From Pseudoalteromonas sp. UG3-2 (lineage in GTDB: Bacteria > Pseudomonadota > Gammaproteobacteria > Enterobacterales > Alteromonadaceae), in NCBI RefSeq assembly GCF_037120705.1, contig NZ_JAWLJU010000002.1:2950001-3014000 (forward strand): a stretch of DNA of 64,000 nucleotides, given 5' to 3'. Below the pieces are notes generated by a model. It had not been told where the DNA came from. It saw only the letters and a list, made by a program, of their open reading frames with translations, and ran no database searches. The position numbers and the translations under genes were made by a program. Shown here piece by piece: positions 33,849 to 43,860 of this stretch. Each line of letters starts with the position of its first letter. Within the stretch, counting starts at the first letter, position 1.

Positions 33849-35183
33849 ATGTATCGAGTGATTGACAAGCAGGCGCTGATCAGACGCCTGTTTTTGTATT
33901 TCTTACCCTTGGCGTTAATTGGTTATTTAGTTAGCGCACCTTTCCTTTTTCTATTTATTGGCGCCTTTGTTTTACTGGTTTGGCATTATAAGCAACTATA
34001 TCGCTTAAGTGACTGGCTATTGAATCAGCGCAGCTTTAATCCGCCAGAAGGAAAAGGCGCTTGGGAGCAGGTATTTGAAGGCATATACCAACTACAGTTA
34101 CGTAACCGCAAAAAACGCAACGAACTGGCTGAGCTGATCCGACGCTTTCGTGAAGGGGCGGAAGCCATTCCAGACGCTGTGGTGGTGCTACAACAAGACC
34201 TCAGTATTGTCTGGTGTAACCAGCTTGCCCTTAATGTATTGGGTCTACAATGGCCAACCGATCACGGTCAGCGCCTTGATAACCTCATTCGTGACCCAAA
34301 ATTTGTCAAATACATTCATGCTCACCAGTTTGAAGAGCCGCTTGAGTTAGAGACTGGGCTTGCTCATGAGCAAGTATTAGAAATTCGAGTTATGCCCTAC
34401 GCTGAGCAACTGATGCTGGTTGCCAGAGACATTAGCCGCTTAAAGCAGCTAGAACAAATGCGCAAAGACTTTGTCGCCAATGTGTCCCATGAGCTAAGAA
34501 CGCCTTTGACAGTGATGGCAGGGTATCTAGAGATGATGGATAGCGATAACATGCCCCCGCCGGCAATGTGGAACAAAGCCCATGGCACCATGATTGATCA
34601 GTGTAAACGCATGGATGGCCTGGTTAACCAACTACTATCGCTGTCTCGCATTGAAGGGGCGAGAAAGCAAGATAATGACAAACCTGTTAATGTGCCGGCG
34701 ATGCTACAACTTATCGAAACAGAAGCGCTCTCGTTAAATCAAGACAAGGGCCATGATATTAGCTTTGCTGTCGATGCCGAGTTAGACATTAAAGGGGCGG
34801 CCGATGAGCTAAGAAGCGCTTTCTCCAATTTAGTGTTTAACGCAATTCACTATACCAAACCGCAAGGCGTTATTAGGGTGCGTTGGTATCTTAACGATGG
34901 CATGGCCACCTTTAGTGTGGAGGATAATGGTGATGGTATTGCGCCTGAGCATATTAACAGGCTCACTGAGCGCTTCTACCGAGTGGACAAAGCTCGTAGT
35001 AGAAAAACCGGCGGCTCGGGACTTGGGCTGGCGATCACTAAGCACGTATTATCACGCCACGACTCAACATTACACATTGAAAGCCAGGTGGGTAAAGGTT
35101 CGCACTTTTGGTTCGCTTTCAACAAAGAAAAATGCAGTTTTATGACAAATGATGAAAGTCACAAAAGTGTAATACAAGAGTAA
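33849..35183 (+). CDS. phoR: Phosphate regulon sensor histidine kinase
   Basis: The 444-residue inner-membrane kinase has two N-terminal membrane helices (about 12-45) with no large periplasmic domain. A PAS domain follows (about 100-195, PDAVVVLQQDLSIVWCN), then HisKA with His214 in NVSHELRTPLTV and an HATPase with NLVFNAIHYTKP, DNGDGI and GGSGLGLAI. This matches PhoR, which phosphorylates PhoB when phosphate is scarce. The ATG at 33849 (MYRVIDKQALIRR) aligns with the start of known PhoR proteins. Confidence 0.95.
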   Translation: MYRVIDKQALIRRLFLYFLPLALIGYLVSAPFLFLFIGAFVLLVWHYKQLYRLSDWLLNQRSFNPPEGKGAWEQVFEGIYQLQLRNRKKRNELAELIRRFREGAEAIPDAVVVLQQDLSIVWCNQLALNVLGLQWPTDHGQRLDNLIRDPKFVKYIHAHQFEEPLELETGLAHEQVLEIRVMPYAEQLMLVARDISRLKQLEQMRKDFVANVSHELRTPLTVMAGYLEMMDSDNMPPPAMWNKAHGTMIDQCKRMDGLVNQLLSLSRIEGARKQDNDKPVNVPAMLQLIETEALSLNQDKGHDISFAVDAELDIKGAADELRSAFSNLVFNAIHYTKPQGVIRVRWYLNDGMATFSVEDNGDGIAPEHINRLTERFYRVDKARSRKTGGSGLGLAITKHVLSRHDSTLHIESQVGKGSHFWFAFNKEKCSFMTNDESHKSVIQE

Positions 35184-35188
35184 TTTGA

Positions 35189-35205
35189 TTGTCATTTAAT
35201 GACTG
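35189..35205 (+). promoter_or_regulatory. Candidate Pho box before the PstS-like gene
   Basis: TTGTCAT (35189) and ATGACTG (35199) are spaced 10 bp apart, about 50 bp before the start at 35255. Further TGTCAT-like words overlap the phoR 3' end. Match quality is lower than at phoB. Confidence 0.5.
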
Positions 35206-35254
35206 CACAATGGCTCAGGTAAAATAACTGGGATGAACAACTGGAGTGACCCCG

Positions 35255-36223
35255 ATGAAATTTAAAAGCTTAGTTGCCGCAATGGGTGTGGCTGTTACGA
35301 CCTTAGTATCGACGCAAGTATCTGCATTAGATGAAAAGCTACCAGAGTACAACAAAACCAGTGGTATCTCAGGAAACTTCTCTTCTGTTGGCTCTGACAC
35401 GCTTGCTAACATGATGACGTTTTGGGCAGAAGAATATAAAAGAATTTACCCTAACGTAAACATTCAAATTCAAGCTGCAGGTTCTTCTACTGCGCCACCG
35501 GCACTGACCGAAGCCACAGCAAACTTCGGTCCAATGAGCCGTAAAATGAAGTCTAAAGAGATTGAAGCGTTTGAAAAGCGCTATGGTTACAAACCAACAG
35601 AAGTTCGCGTTGCTATCGATGCGTTGGCTGTTTTTGTTCACAAAGACAACCCAATTGAAGGCTTGACCATTGAACAAGTTGATTCAATTTTCTCTTCAAC
35701 TCGTAAATGTGGTGCTGCTTCGCAAGCGAATCGCTGGAGCGATATCGGCTTAACCGGTGACTGGGCGGCGAAAGATATTCAGCTTTACGGTCGTAACTCG
35801 GTATCGGGAACTTACGGTTACTTCAAGAAAAAAGCACTGTGTAAAGGCGACTTCCGCAACAATGTTAACGAGCAGCCTGGTTCGGCGTCGGTAGTACAGT
35901 CTATTTCTTCATCGGTAAATGCCATTGGTTACTCAGGCATTGGCTATAAGACGTCTGGTGTTCGCACTGTACCACTAGCGAAGAAAGGCACTAACTTTGT
36001 TGATGCTACTTTAGAAAACGTAGCCACTGGTAAGTACCCACTATCACGCTTCTTATACGTATACGTAAACAAGCACCCAAATAAACCATTGTCACCAATT
36101 GAAGCTGAATTTTTGAAAATGGTACTGTCAAAAACGGGTCAGAAAATCGTAGAAAAAGACGGCTATGTGCCGCTTTCAAGCCAAATGGCTACTCGTGAGC
36201 TGAAAAAGCTGGGCTTACTATAA
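35255..36223 (+). CDS. PstS-family phosphate-binding protein
   Basis: The 322-residue periplasmic binding protein has a signal peptide (about 1-25, STQVSA-LD) and a phosphate-binding start [17 protein letters not shown], then [27 protein letters not shown]. These loops bind phosphate in the PstS family. I chose the ATG at 35255 after tggag; a GTG at 35246 would add three residues. It follows phoBR and a Pho box, but no pstCAB genes follow, so it may deliver to a transporter encoded elsewhere. Confidence 0.88.
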   Translation: MKFKSLVAAMGVAVTTLVSTQVSALDEKLPEYNKTSGISGNFSSVGSDTLANMMTFWAEEYKRIYPNVNIQIQAAGSSTAPPALTEATANFGPMSRKMKSKEIEAFEKRYGYKPTEVRVAIDALAVFVHKDNPIEGLTIEQVDSIFSSTRKCGAASQANRWSDIGLTGDWAAKDIQLYGRNSVSGTYGYFKKKALCKGDFRNNVNEQPGSASVVQSISSSVNAIGYSGIGYKTSGVRTVPLAKKGTNFVDATLENVATGKYPLSRFLYVYVNKHPNKPLSPIEAEFLKMVLSKTGQKIVEKDGYVPLSSQMATRELKKLGLL

Positions 36224-36250
36224 GCCGCATTAAAGAACGTTTAATCAGTA

Positions 36251-36279
36251 AAAATGCCGCATTTTATGCGGCATTTTTT
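36251..36279 (+). terminator. Terminator after the PstS-like gene
   Basis: AAAATGCCGCAT and ATGCGGCATTTT form a long perfect stem with a T-run. Confidence 0.92.
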
Positions 36280-36452
36280 GTTTCGTATTGATAGCACAGA
36301 GCGGCTGTTTAAATACCTATGTTCCTTTATTGGGTTAAAAAGACAAACTTCTTACTAAATACAGGGAAAAAAGCTGGATTTATTCTATATTTAGTTAAAA
36401 TAAATAGTATTACGGTCGATAATGAACTCGTCTTATTTTAAAAGGTGTATTT

Positions 36453-38075
36453 ATGAGTCTAGGTAGTGCTTTTGCTGATCTGAGTATCACCAAAAAGATC
36501 CACGCAATCACATTGGTCGCGGTGGTGGCTTTTGTCGTTATCGTCTTTGTTAATTATAATGCCATAAACTCCAATCAAAAGGCGCTGACAGAACTTGAGT
36601 TAGAAACTTATAAAATTCTTAACCTCACTACTGAAAATGCTAATAAGCTGCAAAACTTAGACGAGTTATACACTCAAGCGGTTACCTTTGGCGACGCTGA
36701 GCTATTAGACAAAGCGCAGGAGCAACAACAACAGATCCTCGCCAACCTAAAAAAAATTGAGTCAGTACAAAGCGGCTTTATGCCCAGCAACAGTGATGAT
36801 GAGCTACAACAATACGCCAACATCGCTCGGCAAATTGCCAGTGGCATGATTGATGGCACAGCTGACTTTTCCCGTATTCAAGAAGATGCCCGTAAAAAAA
36901 CAGAAATTTACGAGGCGCTGGTGGCGGATTTTAGCAGCGCTAAAAACAACGCCCATAATCGTTTTATTGAACTACTTAAAAATACCGAAGAGCGCTCTGC
37001 CGATGCCTTGACTATCATGTTGATTGTCGCGGTCATCTCTTTAATTGTACTTATCTTTTTAGCTGTAATGATTGCCAGAGGAATTGGTAATTCAGCTAAA
37101 GATGCCGCGCAAAACTTAAAGTTACTGGCGCAAGGGGAGGGGTCGTTATCCACCACGCTAAATGTTCGCTCACACGATGAAATTGGCCAAGTGTCTGTCA
37201 ACTTCAATGAGTTTATTGCGCTACTCAAAGGCGCAGTGCTTGAGGTAATGAGCGTGGTGGAACCACTTACCCATGATTCTGGTCGTTTAGTCAAAGGCAT
37301 GGAAAAAGCGGAGTCCGCAACCAACCAACAAACCCACGATGCTGAAGTAGTTAAGCAATCGATGGAAGAAATGCGTTTAAGTGTTGGCGATATCTCGCAA
37401 TCGGCTTCTCAGGCCTCAGATGCAGCGCAAGTTGCTGAACAGGAGGTTGAGCAAAGTAAGCAGCAAATACAGGTCTCAGTTAACGAGTCTCAGGCGTTAA
37501 GTGAAGAAATAAACCAAGCGGCAGAAACCATTAATAAGTTGGCCGACGACACCCAAAATGTCACACAAATTTTGAACGTGATCACTTCCATTGCTGAGCA
37601 AACGAACCTGTTGGCACTCAATGCGGCCATTGAAGCGGCACGAGCTGGTGAGCAAGGCCGAGGCTTTGCTGTGGTGGCCGATGAAGTGCGTGAACTGGCA
37701 TCACGAACCGCACAATCGACCAATGAAATTCGTGAATTGCTGAATGTATTAACCGATGCGGCGAATCAGGCGGTAAAAGCCATGACCAGTGCCAGCAGTA
37801 TGGCCATTAATAATGCAGAGGCGGCAGCGCAGACTGGGCAGTCGATAGAGCAAATTTCAGAGCAAATTTTGTCAATTAACAGCATGAATGGTCAAATTGC
37901 AGCGGCTACTGAAGAGCAAACCTCCGTGGCGGCCATGGTGGTTGATAACGTGACCTCGATGCACCAGTCATTCCAAGACACCATGCAAGCCTTATCTGAG
38001 GTGCAAGATGTGGCAGAAAACCTCAACTCGCACTCGGATAACCTAAAAGACGCCACTTCTAAGTTCCGAGTTTAA
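36453..38075 (+). CDS. Methyl-accepting chemotaxis protein
   Basis: The 540-residue chemoreceptor has TM1 (about 15-36), a periplasmic four-helix-bundle-like domain (about 37-182), TM2 (about 183-208), a HAMP domain (about 209-265) and a long signalling helical hairpin. The conserved tip is [20 protein letters not shown]. It would signal through CheA/CheW to bias motility. Its ligand is unknown; lying next to phosphate genes makes a phosphate link possible but unsupported. An aaaaggtg site precedes the ATG. Confidence 0.93.
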   Translation: MSLGSAFADLSITKKIHAITLVAVVAFVVIVFVNYNAINSNQKALTELELETYKILNLTTENANKLQNLDELYTQAVTFGDAELLDKAQEQQQQILANLKKIESVQSGFMPSNSDDELQQYANIARQIASGMIDGTADFSRIQEDARKKTEIYEALVADFSSAKNNAHNRFIELLKNTEERSADALTIMLIVAVISLIVLIFLAVMIARGIGNSAKDAAQNLKLLAQGEGSLSTTLNVRSHDEIGQVSVNFNEFIALLKGAVLEVMSVVEPLTHDSGRLVKGMEKAESATNQQTHDAEVVKQSMEEMRLSVGDISQSASQASDAAQVAEQEVEQSKQQIQVSVNESQALSEEINQAAETINKLADDTQNVTQILNVITSIAEQTNLLALNAAIEAARAGEQGRGFAVVADEVRELASRTAQSTNEIRELLNVLTDAANQAVKAMTSASSMAINNAEAAAQTGQSIEQISEQILSINSMNGQIAAATEEQTSVAAMVVDNVTSMHQSFQDTMQALSEVQDVAENLNSHSDNLKDATSKFRV

Positions 38076-38112
38076 TCGCGCTGATGACTCTAAGCTAAAT
38101 GGTTGTAGAAAT

Positions 38113-38147
38113 AAAAAAGAGGCTATCTAAGATAGCCTCTTTTTTTT
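38113..38147. terminator. Bidirectional terminator between MCP and mini-PBP genes
   Basis: GAGGCTATC-taa-GATAGCCTC is flanked by A-rich sequence on the left and a long T-run on the right, between convergent genes. It can work on both strands. Confidence 0.9.
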
Positions 38148-38171
38148 ATGCTAGGCGCGAAGTATTAAGTA

Positions 38172-38582
38172 TTAGTAACTCGCAACTACTTTGACTGTAT
38201 TGTTTACAGCTGCGGCATCAACATAGCCAATGGCGTTGGCATTGCTGCTGACAAAGTCGAGTACCGCTTGATCATTGGCTAACTTTTTCGGCGGCGTGCC
38301 CTTGCCGGTGAAAACCAATTTTGACCAATGGGCGTTAAGCTGTGAGCTCGACTTGCCAATGACTTTGTCATTAAACTCATCAAATAGGGCGGTAGCATCT
38401 TGGTTTACTGGTGTTGCACTGCTGCCATCAGCAAATGATTTAGCTTTGCCTAAGAACAGCTTTTTAATCGTATTTTCGTCCACCGTAGCGCCATTTTGTG
38501 CGTTTACTATGACGGCAATATCAGCAACAGCGGCTTGACTGCTAAGGGCTAAGCCAAGTGCAATAATGGTTTTTTTGATCAT
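38172..38582 (-). CDS. Mini PstS-like phosphate-binding-domain protein
   Basis: The 136-residue protein has a signal peptide (about 1-20, QAAVA-DI) and a single half-sized PBP-like domain (VIVNAQNGATVDENTIKKLFLGKAKSF, then GTPPKKLANDQAVLDFVSSNANAIGYVD). This matches the short PstS-like family often annotated as phosphate ABC transporter substrate-binding protein. It starts 11 bp after the porin-like gene, so the two are co-transcribed. It is too short to be a complete two-lobed binding protein; its role is uncertain. No Pho box was seen upstream of the pair. Confidence 0.82.
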   Translation of the reverse strand: MIKKTIIALGLALSSQAAVADIAVIVNAQNGATVDENTIKKLFLGKAKSFADGSSATPVNQDATALFDEFNDKVIGKSSSQLNAHWSKLVFTGKGTPPKKLANDQAVLDFVSSNANAIGYVDAAAVNNTVKVVASY

Positions 38583-38593
38583 TTTTGCTCTCC

Positions 38594-39787
38594 CTAAAAT
38601 ACTAAATCAATGCCGAAGCTTAATAGCTCAGCTTTTTCATTGCTTAGGGTGTTGTCGAATTGATTCAATTCAACTTTAAACGCCGCGGCTGGGTGGAAGT
38701 CGTAGCGAGCGCCTACACTCCAGGTTTCAGACTCTGAGCGCACGCCATTCAGCGCGCCATTTACTAAGCTGCGAAGGTAAGGGGCGTTGGCATTGCTAGG
38801 ATCTGTGGTCACTGGAATCGTCGCACCGTTAGCGGCATTGATCGTCAGTGGTACGGTATTAAACTCATCCGCACCATTTTTATCTTCATTGTGCTCGTAA
38901 GTTAGGTGTAAGGTCCAGGCATCTAAGCGGTAGCCAAAAGAGGCATAGTATTGTTGTTGCTCGGCCAGAATACTATCGTCGACTTCGAATTGGGTGTATT
39001 CGGCATCAAATAAGAAATCATTGTAATCGATTGAAAAGCCCACTGCGGCGAAGTAGGCGTCATCCTCATCGATAGCAATATTATTAGCCTGCTCAGAAAG
39101 ACCAAAACCATTAAGGCCGGCAAGCAAGCTGCTCAGCTCTGGGCTATTGGCGGCACTAATACTGGCTTCCGAGACAAAGTAGGCTACGCGAGCGCTGAAC
39201 CAATCTTTACTTAAGGTCCAATTAACACCTAGGGTGTTATCCAATTGCGCTGCATCGGAGTTAGTGATGGCGACGATATCATCATCAACACTGCCAAAGA
39301 CAAATTGTGCTGAGCTGTCCCAGTCACCTAAGGTACTGTTGTGTAAGTAGCTAACACCGTTATAGGTGCTAAAGCTGAGGTTATATACCGATTGTGGTGG
39401 CTTTATCCAGCGATAGGCGTAGCCGACATCTAAAAAGTCCGAATAGCGATAAAAAGGAATGCGCATTTTACCGGCGCTGAACTGCGATGAGTCAGACAGG
39501 CTATAGGTCATATACGCCCACTCAAACTCGGCATCAAAGTCATTTTTGCCACGGCCAACAATTTGTGCGGTCGCGGTGAGGTTTTCTTGCAGATCTGCAG
39601 AAAGTTGCAGTGCAAACAGGCTGCGGTTTTCTAGATCAAAGTCGTTATCGTAACCATAGAGCGTATCTTCACTGTCTAAGGTTTGCCCGCCAATAATTGA
39701 GGCGAAGCCATTGATACGTATTTCCGCTGCGCTGCTGAAGCTGGCTGTTGCCAGTGCAACTGACAGAGCAATCGCTGATTTATTCAT
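38594..39787 (-). CDS. Outer-membrane porin-like beta-barrel protein
   Basis: The 397-residue protein has a signal peptide (MNKSAIALSVALATASFSSA-AE) and alternating beta-strand sequence ending LLSFGIDLVF, with C-terminal Phe. Strand features include FALQLSADLQENLTATAQIV and WAYMTYSLSD, resembling the family of porin-like proteins found beside mini PstS-like genes. I chose the ATG at 39787 (MNKSA) rather than 39799 because the signal peptide then begins normally and a ggga element lies upstream. It forms an operon with the mini-PBP. The solute is unknown. Confidence 0.83.
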   Translation of the reverse strand: MNKSAIALSVALATASFSSAAEIRINGFASIIGGQTLDSEDTLYGYDNDFDLENRSLFALQLSADLQENLTATAQIVGRGKNDFDAEFEWAYMTYSLSDSSQFSAGKMRIPFYRYSDFLDVGYAYRWIKPPQSVYNLSFSTYNGVSYLHNSTLGDWDSSAQFVFGSVDDDIVAITNSDAAQLDNTLGVNWTLSKDWFSARVAYFVSEASISAANSPELSSLLAGLNGFGLSEQANNIAIDEDDAYFAAVGFSIDYNDFLFDAEYTQFEVDDSILAEQQQYYASFGYRLDAWTLHLTYEHNEDKNGADEFNTVPLTINAANGATIPVTTDPSNANAPYLRSLVNGALNGVRSESETWSVGARYDFHPAAAFKVELNQFDNTLSNEKAELLSFGIDLVF

Positions 39788-40063
39788 ATTAAATCCCATT
39801 TACTTGCAAAGAGTGGTAGGTCTGAAAAACACATTGAGTGTTACTAAGTGGTTGTAACCAATAATATTGATCGTAGAAGAAAAGCCATAAACTGCAAGTT
39901 TAGAGCCTAGTAAGCACTTATTAATTAACTTAGTAGTAGCAGTTTTTGGCTATTTATCCCAGCTACAACAGCTCATCAGACCAGACTATTTTACCTGAAA
40001 ACGAATAGAATGTGAGGACTTATGGCCACTTTTCTATTTATAATCAATAAGAAAGGTAATCTA
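39788..40063. other. Intergenic region upstream of the porin-like gene
   Basis: About 276 bp, AT-rich. I see no terminator with a T-run and no Pho box. It must contain the promoter of the minus-strand porin operon. Confidence 0.4.
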
Positions 40064-40291
40064 TTAACGTTTTGACTGAGTGATTTTTTCTGCTTGCACC
40101 TTGCAAGCATTATGCTGCTCGATGCATTTATCTAAGCAAATCTGCATCGACATGGTGTCGGGAGTATTTTGTTGCTCGCATCCGCGCTCACACTGGTAAC
40201 TTTGTTGTGCACACTGGTTTAACTCTGGAGAGAGGGTGTTAGTACAGCCTGCCAAAGCAGTAATAAACAGCAATGTGAACGCGAGCTTCAT
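40064..40291 (-). CDS. Small lipoprotein with twin CX3C cysteine pattern
   Basis: The 75-residue protein has a lipobox (TALAGC-TN, Cys16). The mature part has six cysteines in a mirror pattern, C-x6-C-x3-C-x13-C-x3-C-x6-C, which suggests two helices joined by disulfides, as in twin-CX3C helical hairpins. Gene calling is supported by the aaaggaaaag ribosome-binding site and by position 14 bp after panC, at the end of the pcnB-folK-panB-panC run. Function is unknown; the lipid anchor and disulfides place it in the envelope. Confidence 0.8.
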   Translation of the reverse strand: MKLAFTLLFITALAGCTNTLSPELNQCAQQSYQCERGCEQQNTPDTMSMQICLDKCIEQHNACKVQAEKITQSKR

Positions 40292-40305
40292 ATCTTTTCC
40301 TTTCT

Positions 40306-41154
40306 CTACACGGAGACTTGAATGTTATCGATTAGTCGCACCTTGCCTAGGTAGGCCGCAGCGAGAATAACCAATTGTGTGTCTTTTAGTGTAGCAGGCT
40401 TTAAGGTATCCCTGTGGCAAATATTAAAATAATCTGGTGTGAGTCCTGCACTGGTTAAGGTTTCTACTGCCTGTTGCTTGATGGCCGCGAAGTCTTTATT
40501 GCCTGAGCTCAGTGTTTCTGCAGCAGACTTTAAGGTTTGATAGAGTACTTTAGCGGTCTCCTTCTCAGCATCGCTCAAATAGCCATTGCGTGAGCTCATT
40601 GCTAAGCCAGACACTTCGCGTTGAGTCGGTACGCCAATGACTTCGATTGGCATGGATAAATCTTTTACCATGGTTTTGATGACTTGCAGCTGCTGAAAGT
40701 CTTTCTCACCAAAGCAGGCAAAGTCAGGTTGCACCAAGTTGAACAGCTTCGTCACTATGGTGGCAACCCCTCTGAAGTGGCCTGGTCGCGCACCGCCGCA
40801 GTGATCTTCGGATACGCCTGGAACATCAACAAAGCTTTGACTAGCTAAACCATAAGGGTAAATGGTGGCCACTGTGGGAGTAAATACAATGTCGGTATCG
40901 AGTTCGGCAAGACCTTGCTGATCTTGCTCTAATGTTCTTGGGTAGCTATCTAAGTCTTCGTTAGCGCCAAACTGCATAGGGTTAACAAAAATACTCACAA
41001 CCACTTTATCTGCCAGTGTTTTCGCTTTTTCAACCAAGGAGTAGTGACCACGATGGAGGTTACCCATGGTTGGCACGAAGGCGATGCTTAGCCCCTGCTG
41101 ACGCCATGCTTTTACCTGGCTGCGCAGTGATTTAATTTCAGAAATTGTTTGCAT
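40306..41154 (-). CDS. panC: Pantothenate synthetase (pantoate-beta-alanine ligase)
   Basis: The 282-residue enzyme joins pantoate and beta-alanine with ATP to give pantothenate, the CoA precursor. Seen are the nucleotide-binding HxxH of [12 protein letters not shown] (His34, His37), [21 protein letters not shown] and the pantoate-site block [12 protein letters not shown]. It follows panB by 30 bp on the same strand, so the last two steps of the pathway are co-expressed. Length is normal. Confidence 0.96.
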   Translation of the reverse strand: MQTISEIKSLRSQVKAWRQQGLSIAFVPTMGNLHRGHYSLVEKAKTLADKVVVSIFVNPMQFGANEDLDSYPRTLEQDQQGLAELDTDIVFTPTVATIYPYGLASQSFVDVPGVSEDHCGGARPGHFRGVATIVTKLFNLVQPDFACFGEKDFQQLQVIKTMVKDLSMPIEVIGVPTQREVSGLAMSSRNGYLSDAEKETAKVLYQTLKSAAETLSSGNKDFAAIKQQAVETLTSAGLTPDYFNICHRDTLKPATLKDTQLVILAAAYLGKVRLIDNIQVSV

Positions 41155-41184
41155 GTTTTACTCTTGCTTCAAGCGCTTGCGCGG

Positions 41185-41979
41185 TTAATTAAACTCATGC
41201 TCAGCCGCAGGGAAGGCGCCTGACTTAACGTCATCACAGAATTTTTTCACGGCATCTGGCATGTTACCGGTTTCGGTTAAGAAGTTTTTCGAGAACTTAG
41301 GTATATAGCCTGCAGAAATACCCACTAAATCATGCATTACCAAAATTTGACCATCGGTCTCTTTACCTGCGCCAATGCCAATTACAGGGATAGAAACGGC
41401 ATCGGTAATTTGTTTGGCGAGAGCCGAGGGGACGCATTCAATCACCAATAGCTGTGCCCCTGCTTGTTCTAATGCTTTGGCATCATTAATCATTTTTTGT
41501 GCTTGCTGTGAGTCGCGACCTTGAATTTTAAAGCCGCCAAAAACATGCACCGATTGCGGTGTGAGACCAAGGTGGCCGCACACTGGGATCCCTTGTTGCG
41601 TTAGCGCCTTAATACTATCATGAAGCCACTCACCGCCTTCTAGTTTGACCATGTTGGCACCGGCGCGCATCAGTTGAGCTGCATTCTCACACGCTTTTTC
41701 TGGATTGGGATAACTCATAAATGGCATATCGGCGATAACAAAAAGCTCGCGACTCCCTGCGCGAACACAGCGAGTATGATAAGCCACGTCATTGGTGGAA
41801 ACGGCTAAGGTGTCATCACCCCCTTGCAGCACCATGCCCAAAGAGTCCCCAACCAATATGACGTCGACGCCATGGTCGTAAAATAATTTCGCAAAACTTG
41901 CGTCGTAGGCGGTTAAGGAAGTGATTTTAGTTCCTTCGCGTTTCATTTTGGCAAGTGTAGAGACGGTGATTTTTGCCAT
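41185..41979 (-). CDS. panB: 3-methyl-2-oxobutanoate hydroxymethyltransferase
   Basis: The 264-residue enzyme adds a hydroxymethyl group from methylene-THF to ketoisovalerate, giving ketopantoate. Characteristic segments are [33 protein letters not shown] (metal-ligand Asp), [17 protein letters not shown] and VIGIGAG. It lies between folK (21 bp upstream) and panC. Length is normal for the family. Confidence 0.96.
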   Translation of the reverse strand: MAKITVSTLAKMKREGTKITSLTAYDASFAKLFYDHGVDVILVGDSLGMVLQGGDDTLAVSTNDVAYHTRCVRAGSRELFVIADMPFMSYPNPEKACENAAQLMRAGANMVKLEGGEWLHDSIKALTQQGIPVCGHLGLTPQSVHVFGGFKIQGRDSQQAQKMINDAKALEQAGAQLLVIECVPSALAKQITDAVSIPVIGIGAGKETDGQILVMHDLVGISAGYIPKFSKNFLTETGNMPDAVKKFCDDVKSGAFPAAEHEFN

Positions 41980-42000
41980 GATTAACCCCTTTGGTTTTTA

Positions 42001-42480
42001 TTATAAGGCTTCAAGCCCATTGAGCGGCAAAGTTGCACTGAGTGATTGTAACTTAGTGCCGTTGGGCAAGGTTAACTCAGGTGCTATCTCCAACAAGGGA
42101 TAGACCACAAATTCACGTTCTGCCATGCCGTAATGAGGAATGGTCAGCCGTGGTGTGTTGATGATTGCTTGGTTAAATAACAGTATATCTAAATCTAGCG
42201 TACGAGGTCCCCAACGTTCCGCTTTGCGCACGCGACCATGCTGTTGTTCTATTTGCTGTAACACATCAAGCAGCGCTTCGGCTTCGAGCTTAGTGGCAAC
42301 CTGAGCCACCGCATTGACATAGTCAGGTTGATCCTGAGGGCCCATTGGCTTTGAACCATATAAGCGCGAGTGTGTTTTTAGCTCGAGCTCAGGGTGACTC
42401 TTAAGCACCGCCAAGGCGCGCTGGAGTTGCGCTTGTGGCTCTGCTAAATTGGCACCAAGACCGATATACGCGATATTCAT
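42001..42480 (-). CDS. folK: HPPK: 6-hydroxymethyl-dihydropterin pyrophosphokinase
   Basis: The 159-residue enzyme transfers pyrophosphate from ATP to hydroxymethyl-dihydropterin in folate synthesis. The HPPK signature is seen in YIGLGANLAEPQAQL at the N-terminus and RWGPRTLDLDILLF (about 88-101), with the two metal-binding Asp residues. The start codon follows the pcnB stop with no gap (TAAATG), so translation is probably coupled. The following gene, panB, uses a folate cofactor. Confidence 0.95.
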   Translation of the reverse strand: MNIAYIGLGANLAEPQAQLQRALAVLKSHPELELKTHSRLYGSKPMGPQDQPDYVNAVAQVATKLEAEALLDVLQQIEQQHGRVRKAERWGPRTLDLDILLFNQAIINTPRLTIPHYGMAEREFVVYPLLEIAPELTLPNGTKLQSLSATLPLNGLEAL

Positions 42481-43860
42481 TTACTCTTCTTTCGGTTTAC
42501 GTCTAGGTTTACGGCGTGGGCGGCGCTTCGGCTTACCTTGACCGCCAAGGTTTCTGACCATTTCTTTTTGGCCGTTGACGTCTTGCTTTAAATACTCGCT
42601 CCACCAGTTTGCCAGCTCTTGCTGTTGCTGCTCGCCACTTTCTACCCGTAATAATAAGAAGTCGTAAGCAGCCTTAAAGCGTGGCTGCTGACTAAGACGA
42701 TAAGCACGTTGGCCTGAGCGTCTATCTAAACGCTGTTGAATATGCCAAATATCTCTGGCGCCTAATGTAAAGCGTTTTGGTACGGCGACTTGCTTGGCAT
42801 TGTCAGCAAGCACCTGGTTAACCGCTTGCATAAAGGCATCGTGATCGTTCATGCCATCGGCCTTTAATGCTTGGCTTCGCTCTAAAATAGGGAACCACAA
42901 TAAAGCCGCATAGATAAAGGCAGGCGTCACCTTTTTGCCGGTATTGATGCGCTCATCGGTATTGGCAAACATGTTTGCAATAAACTGGCGTTCAAAGTCG
43001 CTTTCAGGTCGAGTTAAAATGCTCTCTAGGGCTGGAAATAACTGTCCGAATAGGCCAAATTCACGTAACTGTAAAAAGTTGGCTTGTGCTTTACCGTTCA
43101 AAAACAGCTTTAGCGTTTCTTCAAACAATCGTGCCGCAGGGATGTGACCTAACAAGGGCGCTAATTCTTTAATCGGCGCTCGCGTTGGTTCTGCAATGGT
43201 CATGTCCAGCTTAGTGGCAAAGCGCACCGCCCTTAGCATACGCACGGGGTCTTCGCGGTAGCGTGTTTGTGGATCGCCAATTAGCTCGATTTTTCTGGCT
43301 TTGATCGCTTCAACGCCACCGGCAAAGTCGCGCAAAGAAAAGTCATTAATGGAGTAATATAAGGCATTAATAGTGAAGTCGCGACGTTCTGCATCTTCTT
43401 CTATGCTGCCATAAACATTATCGCGCAGTAGTTGACCATGCTCACTGGCTTTACTGATGTTGTTGCTAGAATCGTCAACCTGATGGTGGCCGCGCATGGT
43501 CGCCACTTCGATGACTTCACGACCAAAAACAATATGGGCAAGACGAAAACGTCTGCCGATCAGGCGACAATTGCGAAACAGCTTTTTGACTTGTTCAGGA
43601 GTGGCGTTGGTAACGACGTCAAAATCTTTTGGCTCAATACCAAGTAAAATATCACGAATACAGCCACCCACTAGGTAAGCATCGTAACCGCCATCTTTAA
43701 GACGGTAGAGCACCTTAATGGCGTTGGGACTGAAGTGTTTACGAGATATGCCATGCTCGCTACGAGGAATTATCGCAGGGTTTGGGTTGGCTGATACCAC
43801 CATATCATCGCCTTTTCCAGATACCATCTGGCGGCAGAAGTTTACAAGCTTGGAAATAAT
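42481..43860 (-). CDS. pcnB: Poly(A) polymerase I, probable AUU start
   Basis: The product has about 460 residues. It adds poly(A) tails to RNA 3' ends and so promotes decay. The nucleotidyltransferase core shows YLVGGCIRDILLG and KDFDVVTNATPEQ (catalytic Asp pair), and RRDFTINALYY follows. The C-terminal tail is Arg/Lys-rich (RRPRRKPRRKP) and likely binds RNA. The start is unusual: an aggaga site lies 7 nt before ATT at 43860, and the peptide from there aligns with the E. coli start (NFCRQ versus NFCRK). E. coli pcnB uses AUU. The only standard codon nearby, TTG at 43878, precedes the ribosome-binding site. It leads the pcnB-folK-panB-panC run. Confidence 0.93.
   Translation of the reverse strand: MISKLVNFCRQMVSGKGDDMVVSANPNPAIIPRSEHGISRKHFSPNAIKVLYRLKDGGYDAYLVGGCIRDILLGIEPKDFDVVTNATPEQVKKLFRNCRLIGRRFRLAHIVFGREVIEVATMRGHHQVDDSSNNISKASEHGQLLRDNVYGSIEEDAERRDFTINALYYSINDFSLRDFAGGVEAIKARKIELIGDPQTRYREDPVRMLRAVRFATKLDMTIAEPTRAPIKELAPLLGHIPAARLFEETLKLFLNGKAQANFLQLREFGLFGQLFPALESILTRPESDFERQFIANMFANTDERINTGKKVTPAFIYAALLWFPILERSQALKADGMNDHDAFMQAVNQVLADNAKQVAVPKRFTLGARDIWHIQQRLDRRSGQRAYRLSQQPRFKAAYDFLLLRVESGEQQQQELANWWSEYLKQDVNGQKEMVRNLGGQGKPKRRPRRKPRRKPKEE

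Noticed and set aside
33601..33861. Plus-strand frame between phoB and phoR as a gene
   Set aside because: It starts inside phoB, overlaps the phoR start and lacks a ribosome-binding site; PhoR is well matched from 33849.
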